A stretch of 64,000 nt of DNA from Sipunculus nudus. Lineage: Eukaryota; Annelida; Sipuncula; Golfingiida; Sipunculidae. The stretch lies in assembly GCA_026874595.1 (NCBI GenBank), contig CM049309.1, positions 55,712,079-55,776,078 of the forward strand. Reading direction: 5' to 3'. How positions within the stretch are numbered: the stretch's first letter is position 1; each line of letters begins with the position of its first letter. Below the pieces are notes generated by a model. That model did not search any database, was not told the origin of the DNA, and was given only the letters and a program-made list of their open reading frames with translations. A program made the translations under genes and the position numbers. Below are positions 61,501 to 64,000 of the stretch, piece by piece.

Positions 61501-64000
61501 ATTTGATAAAAATTTAAATACAGTCATGATGCATGAGTTTAGGTTGCTCTATAAAACTTAAACCGACTTATGATTTCCATGCATATACCTAATCGTGTGT
61601 ATAACAAATTGATCTTGTTATTACTGATTTCTGAAGATGTTTTGGGTGTCCCGCCGGCGCCCAACAACGGAACAGAGGGAGCTCTGTACTCCATTCTGAG
61701 AAACCCTCCGTCACTTCCGGTTATAGACACTACAGGCAGGTACAGCATCTGTAGCTACAGAGGGCCGACTGCGCATGACAACATCTGTCCGTGCAATCTG
61801 GTAAGTTTACCTGTTTCTTCTGTGTAATTTTCATTCGTTTGTTCACCAGTTCAGAGATTTACATAAGAACCATATGTTTCTACAATACGCTTTAAAAACA
61901 CTTTCAATATATTGCATGCAGAAAACAATAGCAGCTCTGAATGAGAGACTGAACAGAACAGAGATCCAGAACAGTCAAAGTTTATCTGACCATTTGCCTC
62001 ACGGGATGCCCGTCCTGAACAACAACGACACGGTCTGTATCCTGTACCATGACGACTACGTCTCAGCCTACAGCCATCAACGCAAGATGGCGCTCTGGTC
62101 AGCCTTCACCATCGATAGAAATCGGGTGAGAATTTCTTCGTTTGCCAGTCATGTTATTTATGGTTATCTTCTAATACACGTCACGATGTTTGTTGTCAAT
62201 AACTCGACAACACAGGAATAAATCTTTTTATTTTAATAGCTGAAATGAGATGTATGACAAATGTTTTGTTTACTAATATGTTTCAACTTCCATTTCCCTT
62301 GATAAACATTAATGTAGTCTGAGGTATATATTTAACAAGATTATACGTTTGATCTTGGGCCTGGTGCCTCCATAGATTTCCGCCATAGATATATTATGCC
62401 GTCAGTTAGATCCGACCCTTGCGCCACTGCGGCCCAATGTTTTACAAAGTCTAGAAGCCTTGTGTTTATTAATTATACTACCGGTATGTTTATGTTTTAA
62501 TACTTTTACAGTTCTCCGACATTGAGATTCCAAACTGCGTTAGAATTGACCCCCGGGTGGACCAGGTTGACCAGACGACCTGCGATAATTACACGTCCAT
62601 GGAAGATCAGATGATCGCCAGAGTCAACCTGTTCCCGCCAAAATTCAGCTCCTCAAACAAGACGGTACACGACGCCATGATCCTCACCAACAGCGTCCCC
62701 ATGTACAACGGAACAGGTCGGAGACAAATAAAATATATTTAAAGGTGCCACATCACCTACCTTTTGAAAAATAATTATGTGATATCTGGCTTCCTCTGTG
62801 TATATATTAATGATCTTAGGGTTTTTTTTTTTGTGAAAAAAATCTTATTCGGCCTTCGTGAAGGATGTGTGAACTTGTTTACCATAAACATGTTTGTTAA
62901 CACAGTAATGTTGACAAATGGGAAATATATGTTACCTAAGGTGGTAGGCCGCATATATGCGGAGGTAGAAAGGTCATTCGCAATTTGCAAAGCTCTGGCT
63001 TATCTGACTTGCTGCCAGATGTCCTTGTTGTATTTGTTTTGATTATTTGAGCGGGCCCCACATAAACATGGTGATAAAAACAAAACAAGCAGCCTGTGTG
63101 CGATGATATCCACGTTTCATTGCCTATTTTTAAGAAAGCTCCAAGGGATTGACTTTAATTTATAAAGTCAGATAGGTGATTGGGCCCCGGAAAACAATTG
63201 TTATAATATCGTTAATTGCCAGATTATTTCACTATGTTTATTTACGTATAACCTCGAGATGATTTTTTATTGTAGGTCAGACCTGGAGACATCAGTCCCT
63301 TGTCATAACGTCATGTGTATATGTATTCATTTAAATCACTGTAATTAGGAATTTTACCTCTAAATGATAAAGATTAACTCTAACTGAATCTCTTCATTTG
63401 CAATAATAAAAAGGGTTCATTGTTTCATTGACTGTTGTTATCATCTGTAAATTCCAATTTCCAGTGATTTGGGATCACGTGATTACAACTGTGACCGAAT
63501 GGGCACGTGCCTACGAACGGCTTCACGTGATAATGGGGCCGGCGTTTGATTCCGACTTTGATGGGCACTGGGACCCAGTCAGTTTATTACAGAGGTATGA
63601 CAAGTGATCATAGACTTAACTATAATAAACGAAACGTGTAGAAACGTGTGATCAGCAGATGACTGATGTGTTTAGGCTTAGTACAGAGACCAAGCTTAAT
63701 GTCTTTAAGGATATAAATCGTCATTGATGGTATTTTTATGCTAACTGCTCAACAGAGATAACATAATGGTGCCTACCATCGGATTATGCACATTGATTTT
63801 CAAATACATGTTATCACAATGTGTTTAATTTTGCTATATACATTGTAAATATAAATATTTCAACGCCCTTTTTTTTGCTTTATCCCCGTCCACGTGTTTC
63901 TCTTCCATTTGTGTTGTGACGTCACTTGTATTTGCTTTATTGGTGTTTTTACAGAGAACATATAAACAACACGGTGAACATCCCCTCCCACTACTACCTT
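24352..64000 (+). CDS. ENPP: ENPP gene 2: membrane-anchored bimodular phosphodiesterase, 3' end outside window
   Basis: Thirty-five exons in one frame (1,458 codons visible). N-terminus: M-V-N-R-P, an R-R-K-K stop and a ~26-residue hydrophobic helix, giving a type II anchor as in ENPP1 and ENPP3, but with no cysteine-rich somatomedin-B domains. Module A (about residues 94-834): D104, T140, D260, H264, D307, H308 and H422 match the zinc ligands and nucleophile of human ENPP1 (D218, T256, D376, H380, D423, H424, H535) with nearly constant offset. Module B (from 835): D845, T881, D1001, H1005, D1048, H1049, H1169. Each module has its own nuclease-like domain; B is cut at the window edge. The modules are joined by a C-P-A-G linker spliced in the same phase as C-P-E-G before module A. 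Expected role: ecto-hydrolysis of nucleotide pyrophosphates or phosphodiesters; substrate unknown. Alternative: two genes, with A ending at TGA 46,206. Confidence 0.
24839..24890 (+). CDS. Gene 2 exon 2: basic stop and first half of membrane helix
   Basis: Encodes [17 protein letters not shown]. The acceptor used must be the TAG at 24,838; the CAG at 24,827 would shift the frame into a stop. Donor gtgagt. Confidence 0.
25042..25152. repeat. (GAT)n/(AAT)n trinucleotide repeat
   Basis: GATGATGATGAT grades into about 30 AAT units. Confidence 0.
25362..25573 (+). CDS. Gene 2 exon 3: rest of membrane helix and linker
   Basis: Continues [15 protein letters not shown], then a Thr/Ala/Lys linker and a [13 protein letters not shown] end, equivalent to the short Cys segment that precedes the catalytic domain in ENPP1. 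Ends before GTCTGT; reading through would hit TAA at 25,590. Confidence 0.
25604..25656. repeat. (TA)n microsatellite
   Basis: TA repeat with one TG interruption. Confidence 0.
27097..27114. repeat. Poly-C tract
   Basis: Eighteen C followed by GCCC; possible i-motif/G-quadruplex-forming run. Confidence 0.
29544..29709 (+). CDS. Gene 2 exon 4 (module A start): Asp and Thr active-site exon
   Basis: Encodes [17 protein letters not shown] (metal Asp104) and [13 protein letters not shown] (nucleophile Thr140). Same size (166) and phase as gene 1 exon 1 and module B exon 1. Confidence 0.
29710..30364 (+). other. Gene 2 intron 4
   Basis: AT-rich, no exon or repeat recognised. Confidence 0.
30365..30484 (+). 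CDS. Gene 2 exon 5 (module A)
   Basis: Encodes [16 protein letters not shown] and HWYGGEP; 120 bases, phase 0, like the corresponding exons in the other two modules. Confidence 0.
31700..31736. repeat. (GT)n microsatellite
   Basis: About 18 TG repeats followed by CGCG. Confidence 0.
32157..32206. repeat. (TA)n microsatellite
   Basis: Uninterrupted TA repeat of about 48 bases. Confidence 0.
33297..33455. repeat. TTTACGGTA motif cluster
   Basis: At least eight forward or inverted copies of T-T-A-C-G-G-T within about 150 bases, several paired as TTACGGTATATTACCGTTAT-type hairpins. Likely a small palindromic element. Confidence 0.
33626..33800 (+). repeat. Left arm of inverted repeat around exons 6 and 7
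   Basis: About 170 bases whose reverse complement is found at 34,571-34,741, e.g. TTTTTATCGAAACATACAAA here and its complement near 34,640. Ends 76 bases before exon 6. Confidence 0.
33877..33952 (+). CDS. Gene 2 exon 6 (module A)
   Basis: Encodes [20 protein letters not shown], close to the ENPP1/3 W-x-T-A-x-x-Q-G-x-x-x-x-x-x-F-W-P-G-S strand. Acceptor ctttag, donor gtcagc. Confidence 0.
34324..34357 (+). CDS. Gene 2 exon 7 (module A), 34-base microexon
   Basis: Encodes [10 protein letters not shown] with split codons on both sides; size conserved in all three modules. Confidence 0.
34571..34741 (-). repeat. Right arm of inverted repeat around exons 6 and 7
   Basis: Reverse-complement match to 33,626-33,800 with moderate divergence, including the A/T-flanked GAAAAGCATGAAAAT and AGTGCC blocks. 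Lies 214 bases after exon 7. Confidence 0.
34884..35022 (+). CDS. Gene 2 exon 8 (module A): second metal-site segment
   Basis: Encodes [20 protein letters not shown] and [12 protein letters not shown]; Asp260 and His264 bind zinc. Very close to vertebrate ENPP1/3 in this segment. Confidence 0.
35088..35131. repeat. Perfect 44-bp palindrome
   Basis: Twenty-two-base arms with no spacer, centred between 35,109 and 35,110 on ATCATAATATTATGAT; AT-rich and able to form a cruciform or hairpin. A C15 tract (35,142-35,156) follows. Confidence 0.
35160..35665. repeat. Interspersed repeat with internal direct copies
   Basis: AAATCTGCCGAAATGTAAAA..CCCCATA.C.TTTGAA.CGCTTCACATTT occurs at about 35,340 and 35,586, with related CAAGGTCAAATC segments between. 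Opens with GTCGTCAGTCGTCGTC. Resembles dispersed mollusc repeats; family unassigned. Confidence 0.
36009..36117 (+). CDS. Gene 2 exon 9 (module A): DHG motif
   Basis: Encodes [11 protein letters not shown]-like helix sequence and [11 protein letters not shown] with Asp307 and His308 as zinc ligands. Acceptor ttgcag, donor gtaatg. Confidence 0.
36338..36394. repeat. (TA)n microsatellite
   Basis: Uninterrupted TA repeat of about 56 bases, 85 bases before exon 10. Confidence 0.
36479..36625 (+). CDS. Gene 2 exon 10 (module A)
   Basis: Encodes [17 protein letters not shown] and [11 protein letters not shown]. Five codons shorter than the module B exon. Acceptor is the last of several TTGTAGGT-like motifs in a row. 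Confidence 0.
36626..37027 (+). other. Gene 2 intron 10
   Basis: AT-rich; nothing recognised. Confidence 0.
37028..37181 (+). CDS. Gene 2 exon 11 (module A)
   Basis: Encodes [38 protein letters not shown]; the L-P-[KR]-R-x-H-[FY] strand of the family. Length 154, as in the other modules. Confidence 0.
37182..40131 (+). other. Gene 2 intron 11 (3.0 kb)
   Basis: About 38,000-39,750 is pyrimidine-rich on the + strand. Read on the - strand near 39,220-39,260 it gives [16 protein letters not shown], the K-A-F-D block of a non-LTR retrotransposon RT; the rest is too decayed to align. No exon seen. Confidence 0.
38900..39330 (-). mobile_element. LINE reverse-transcriptase relic
   Basis: F-x-x-F-x-K-A-F-D on the - strand (AAGGCGTTTGAC at about 39,223-39,234), followed by further RT-like but frame-broken sequence. 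Borders not definable by eye. Confidence 0.
40132..40201 (+). CDS. Gene 2 exon 12 (module A): last zinc-ligand histidine
   Basis: Encodes [20 protein letters not shown]; His422 in G-H-G-Y-D is the final zinc ligand. Acceptor aacag, donor gtcggt. Confidence 0.
40499..40525. repeat. (GA)n microsatellite
   Basis: About 13 GA repeats inside intron 12. Confidence 0.
40719..40806 (+). CDS. Gene 2 exon 13 (module A): end of catalytic domain
   Basis: Encodes [15 protein letters not shown] and [11 protein letters not shown]. Two near-identical CTATTACAG acceptors sit 16 bases apart; the second keeps the frame. Confidence 0.
40807..41650 (+). repeat. Minisatellite built from the exon 13 donor edge
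   Basis: At least twelve diverged copies of a unit like TTATGGCTGGTAGGTATTGA followed by GACCTATAAC, matching the end of exon 13 (..ATTGAGATCTACAATTTTATGGCTG|GTACGTAATGAG). Most copies keep GGTA[AG]GT-like or GGTAT donors. Confidence 0.
41758..41948 (+). CDS. Gene 2 exon 14 (module A): linker to nuclease-like domain
   Basis: Encodes [20 protein letters not shown] and SCTCPTRQ, very like the ENPP1/3 linker. Acceptor tttaag, donor gtactt. Confidence 0.
42155..42370 (+). CDS. Gene 2 exon 15 (module A): nuclease-like domain
   Basis: Encodes [48 protein letters not shown], matching the ENPP N-L-T...L-P-x-G and S-G-[FY]-S strands. Start chosen at 42,155 because that acceptor alone keeps phase 0. 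Confidence 0.
42431..42730 (+). repeat. Three decayed echoes of the exon 15 3' edge
   Basis: Copies at about 42,431-42,527, 42,548-42,628 and 42,700-42,730 repeat the ATCAGCGGCTACAGCCACGA..ATGCCACTTTGGACAGCG..GACGGAGAGGTAAGA end of exon 15 and its following AGTGACGTCAC. The second copy still has GACGGAGAG|GTAAGA at 42,600. Confidence 0.
42923..43079 (+). CDS. Gene 2 exon 16 (module A)
   Basis: Encodes [44 protein letters not shown]; the D-C-x-x-x-D-x-R-[VL]-P block of the nuclease-like domain. Confidence 0.
43369..43449 (+). CDS. Gene 2 exon 17 (module A)
   Basis: Encodes [20 protein letters not shown]. Exons 16 and 17 together correspond to one exon in gene 1 and module B. Confidence 0.
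43553..43568. repeat. Poly-G tract
   Basis: Sixteen G in intron 17 following GGGATAGGGC; potential G-quadruplex. Confidence 0.
43858..43987 (+). CDS. Gene 2 exon 18 (module A): calcium-loop exon
   Basis: Encodes [20 protein letters not shown] and [19 protein letters not shown]; the D-x-D-x-D-G-x-x-D loop is intact. Confidence 0.
43992..44070 (+). repeat. Echo of gene 2 exon 18
   Basis: CAAGTGACCGCTGGTCCTCT followed by GGTTTGACGCTGA copies CACGTGACGGCCGGTCCTCT..GTTTGATCACGATGCTGA of exon 18, starting a few bases after its donor. Confidence 0.
44473..44611 (+). CDS. Gene 2 exon 19 (module A)
   Basis: Encodes [19 protein letters not shown] and [16 protein letters not shown], matching I-P-T-H-[FY]-[FV]-V-L-T-x-C and the I-[IL]-P-H-R strand. 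Confidence 0.
44727..44825 (+). repeat. tRNA-like SINE copy 1
   Basis: GTTCCTACTGGCC leader, TAGTGAAGCGGTATGAA (A-box-like) and GGTTCGAATCC (RNA polymerase III B-box consensus). Confidence 0.
45051..45132 (+). repeat. tRNA-like SINE copy 2
   Basis: TTAGTCTAGCAGGTAGAAC fits an A box and GGGTTCGATTTC a B box, separated by about 30 bases as in a tRNA. Confidence 0.
45288..45400 (+). repeat. tRNA-like SINE copy 3
   Basis: Same GTTCCTACTGGCC leader as copy 1, AAGTCAAGCGGTAGAAGG and GGGTTCGAATCAACATTCAG, the latter shared with copy 2. Confidence 0.
45401..45998 (+). other. Gene 2 intron 19, 3' part
   Basis: No exon or repeat recognised between the last SINE-like copy and exon 20. Confidence 0.
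45999..46204 (+). CDS. Gene 2 exon 20: end of module A and inter-module linker
   Basis: Encodes [16 protein letters not shown], a glutamine-rich helix, then [16 protein letters not shown]. The last two bases (GG) precede GTGAGT and pair with the A that opens 46,489. If the intron is retained the frame stops at TGA 46,206. Confidence 0.
46489..46654 (+). CDS. Gene 2 exon 21 (module B start): Asp and Thr active-site exon
   Basis: Encodes [17 protein letters not shown] (Asp845) and [14 protein letters not shown] (nucleophile Thr881). 166 bases, same phase as exon 4. No signal or anchor exon can fit in the 284-base gap upstream. Confidence 0.
46655..47489 (+). other. Gene 2 intron 21
   Basis: Its first bases resemble those after gene 1 exon 1, as expected of paralogues. 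No exon or element recognised. Confidence 0.
47490..47609 (+). CDS. Gene 2 exon 22 (module B)
   Basis: Encodes [16 protein letters not shown] and WWHGEP; 120 bases, close to gene 1 exon 2. Acceptor ggcag, donor gtgcgt. Confidence 0.
47906..47981 (+). CDS. Gene 2 exon 23 (module B)
   Basis: Encodes [13 protein letters not shown] and [10 protein letters not shown]; the W-P-G-S strand is intact, unlike gene 1 exon 3 (W-A-G-A). Confidence 0.
48265..48535 (+). repeat. ATTTTGTATTCC minisatellite, left block
   Basis: Tandem, diverged units of about 50 bases built on GACATTTTGTATTCCTCTTT and TTGTATTGCTC. The same unit resumes at 50,905. Confidence 0.
48540..50890 (+). mobile_element. Decayed LINE between two blocks of one minisatellite
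   Basis: + strand reads [18 protein letters not shown] near 48,730, QQGCSLSQ-like sequence near 48,870 and [13 protein letters not shown] near 49,000, the conserved RT blocks of a non-LTR retrotransposon (A-D-D is catalytic), followed by a [17 protein letters not shown]-type stretch. Frames are broken throughout. Probably inserted into, or captured with, the minisatellite. Confidence 0.
49021..49168 (+). repeat. ~75-bp tandem duplication inside the LINE relic
   Basis: CTGATTTGGTGTCGAAAACG to ..TCGGATCT repeats almost exactly as CTGATTTGGTGTCAGGAAAACGG.. to ..TCGGATCT at 49,098. Confidence 0.
50905..51230 (+). repeat. ATTTTGTATTCC minisatellite, right block
   Basis: Units like GACATTTTGTATTTCTCTTT..TTGTATTGCTCTA repeat about eight times; the last unit, ATTTTGTATTCCTCTAG, serves as the splice acceptor of exon 24. 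Confidence 0.
51231..51264 (+). CDS. Gene 2 exon 24 (module B), 34-base microexon
   Basis: Encodes [10 protein letters not shown] with split codons at both ends. Nearly the same as gene 1 exon 4. Donor gtatgt. Confidence 0.
51265..52101 (+). other. Gene 2 intron 24
   Basis: No exon or element recognised; a 109-codon frame on the - strand (51,469-51,798) has no known domain. Confidence 0.
52102..52240 (+). CDS. Gene 2 exon 25 (module B): second metal-site segment
   Basis: Encodes [16 protein letters not shown] and [15 protein letters not shown]; Asp1001 and His1005 are the zinc ligands. Normal GT donor, unlike gene 1. Confidence 0.
52241..52856 (+). other. Gene 2 intron 25
   Basis: Nothing recognised. 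Confidence 0.
52857..52965 (+). CDS. Gene 2 exon 26 (module B): DHG motif
   Basis: Encodes [16 protein letters not shown] and [11 protein letters not shown] with Asp1048 and His1049. Acceptor aatag, donor gtgagt. Confidence 0.
53216..53377 (+). CDS. Gene 2 exon 27 (module B)
   Basis: Encodes [18 protein letters not shown] and [17 protein letters not shown]. 162 bases, as in gene 1. Confidence 0.
53378..54430 (+). other. Gene 2 intron 27, 5' part
   Basis: About 53,500-53,760 contains CCATCCACCAATGTCCGTAC and a GGTTCCAGTTC-like dispersed sequence; not assigned. 54,240-54,330 has short AGTTTACACAGTGCAGCCAG / AGTTCACTCAGTGCAGCCAA direct repeats. Confidence 0.
54440..55010. repeat. ~125-bp tandem repeat, about five copies
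   Basis: Each unit carries TACACAAGACTTGTGGCGCC-like sequence, ACCTACAAT, GCAGTGTATG..CCTGCTTATT and GATTTGA(T)..TATCAGCCTGAAATT. Divergence is substantial. Confidence 0.
55011..55451 (+). other. Gene 2 intron 27, 3' part
   Basis: Nothing recognised. Confidence 0.
55452..55605 (+). CDS. Gene 2 exon 28 (module B)
   Basis: Encodes [17 protein letters not shown] and [18 protein letters not shown], very close to gene 1 exon 8. Donor gtgagt. Confidence 0.
55606..56011 (+). other. Gene 2 intron 28
   Basis: Nothing recognised. Confidence 0.
56012..56084 (+). CDS. Gene 2 exon 29 (module B): last zinc-ligand histidine
   Basis: Encodes [19 protein letters not shown]; His1169. Asn replaces the usual Tyr in H-G-Y-D. 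Acceptor gaaag, donor gtaaat. Confidence 0.
56085..57096 (+). other. Gene 2 intron 29
   Basis: No exon or repeat family recognised. Confidence 0.
57097..57184 (+). CDS. Gene 2 exon 30 (module B): end of catalytic domain
   Basis: Encodes [15 protein letters not shown] and [11 protein letters not shown]; 88 bases as in both other modules. Confidence 0.
57331..57377 (+). repeat. DIRS left inverted terminal repeat
   Basis: Contains CTCGTCTTACGAGATCACGT then GAGAGAGCGCCAGTC. Its reverse complement recurs at 61,094-61,118 (25-base exact match) and, with a small change, at 61,251-61,287. Confidence 0.
57400..58600 (+). pseudogene. DIRS gag-like region
   Basis: Contains fragmentary open frames such as 57,469-57,735 with an [13 protein letters not shown] helix. 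Assigned by position only; no strong motif. Confidence 0.
58620..59270 (+). pseudogene. DIRS reverse transcriptase
   Basis: Frame at 58,807-59,178 reads [56 protein letters not shown], all standard DIRS RT blocks; continues as [15 protein letters not shown] and then a stop. Confidence 0.
59300..60020 (+). pseudogene. DIRS RNase H region
   Basis: Reads [23 protein letters not shown], then in broken frames [18 protein letters not shown] and [18 protein letters not shown], typical of the DIRS RNase H to methyltransferase-like junction. Confidence 0.
60270..61085 (+). pseudogene. DIRS tyrosine recombinase
   Basis: Begins [20 protein letters not shown] and ends [20 protein letters not shown] with the H-x-x-R box; the final tyrosine region is degraded (SHFSRLSYL). 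Several stops near 60,587-60,780. Confidence 0.
61094..61118 (-). repeat. DIRS internal complementary repeat
   Basis: CTCTCACGTGATCTCGTAAG then ACGAG, exact reverse complement of 57,341-57,365; positioned just inside the right terminal repeat as in DIRS1. Confidence 0.
61251..61287 (-). repeat. DIRS right inverted terminal repeat
   Basis: GACTGGCGCTCTCTCACGTG then ATCTCTAACGAGTCGAG, reverse complement of the left repeat with two short changes. Confidence 0.
61637..61800 (+). CDS. Gene 2 exon 31 (module B): linker to nuclease-like domain
   Basis: Encodes [20 protein letters not shown] and DNICPCNL; 164 bases as in gene 1. Acceptor tgaag, donor gtaagt. Confidence 0.
61922..62125 (+). CDS. Gene 2 exon 32 (module B): nuclease-like domain
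   Basis: Encodes [44 protein letters not shown]. Nearly identical to gene 1 exon 12 at DNA level, indicating recent paralogy. Confidence 0.
62371..62430 (+). repeat. Echo of exon 33 5' edge
   Basis: TTCCGCCATAGATATATTAT then GCCGTCAGTTAGATCCGACCC resembles the first 45 bases of exon 33. Gene 1 has echoes at the equivalent place. Confidence 0.
62512..62716 (+). CDS. Gene 2 exon 33 (module B)
   Basis: Encodes [20 protein letters not shown] and [12 protein letters not shown]; one 205-base exon where module A has two. Confidence 0.
62717..63464 (+). other. Gene 2 intron 33
   Basis: Contains a 92-codon chance frame (62,764-63,042); no domain or repeat recognised. Confidence 0.
63465..63594 (+). 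CDS. Gene 2 exon 34 (module B): calcium-loop exon
   Basis: Encodes [20 protein letters not shown] and [13 protein letters not shown]; intact D-x-D-x-D-G loop. Confidence 0.
63595..63954 (+). other. Gene 2 intron 34
   Basis: AT-rich; nothing recognised. Confidence 0.
63955..64000 (+). CDS. Gene 2 exon 35 (module B), cut by the window edge
   Basis: Encodes [15 protein letters not shown], equivalent to the start of gene 1 exon 15. One further exon (the L-L-T-G-L exon) is expected beyond the window. Confidence 0.

Overview
The window looks like nuclear DNA of a marine invertebrate, most likely a lophotrochozoan and probably a mollusc. The evidence is AT-rich sequence, long introns carrying short GT-AG-bounded exons, abundant microsatellites, decayed LTR, DIRS and LINE retroelements, and mollusc-style interspersed repeats. 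No rRNA, CRISPR array, operon or bacterial gene is visible. The taxon call is inference.

Almost all coding sequence belongs to one family on the + strand: ectonucleotide pyrophosphatase/phosphodiesterases (ENPP/NPP, closest in layout to vertebrate ENPP1 and ENPP3). Gene 1 (497 to 13,391, open at its 5' end) is a phosphodiesterase plus nuclease-like module in 16 visible exons, ending in a stop codon and an AATAAA. Gene 2 starts at a TATA-box promoter and ATG near 24,278 to 24,352 and runs off the right edge. It encodes a type II membrane anchor without somatomedin-B domains, then a complete phosphodiesterase plus nuclease-like module (A). Module A is joined in frame by a conserved splice phase to a second module (B), which is cut by the window end inside its nuclease-like domain. 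All metal-binding residues and the threonine nucleophile are present in both modules, so the protein appears to be a single-chain ENPP with two active sites. Gene 1 is much closer to module B than to module A. It is therefore probably the second module of a neighbouring gene of the same design, giving a tandem array of bimodular ENPP genes.

Region by region: 1-13,400 gene 1, with a decayed LINE in one intron; 13,400-18,950 intergenic, with minisatellites and interspersed repeats; 18,955-23,600 a 5'-truncated, mutated Ty3/Gypsy element on the - strand with the rare order protease-integrase-RT-RNase H (Gmr1-like); 24,278-46,204 the gene 2 anchor and module A; 46,489-64,000 module B. Introns of module B hold a minisatellite interrupted by a LINE relic (48,250-51,230), a ~125-bp tandem repeat (54,440-55,010) and a decayed DIRS-type retrotransposon with inverted terminal repeats (57,331-61,288).

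A second theme is that many introns contain mutated partial copies of the neighbouring exon, often including its splice site, at eight places. In one intron these copies have grown into a degenerate minisatellite. An inverted repeat of about 170 bp flanks two coding exons of module A. Exon boundaries below were placed by reading frame, splice consensus and ENPP family alignment from memory; none was confirmed with transcript data.
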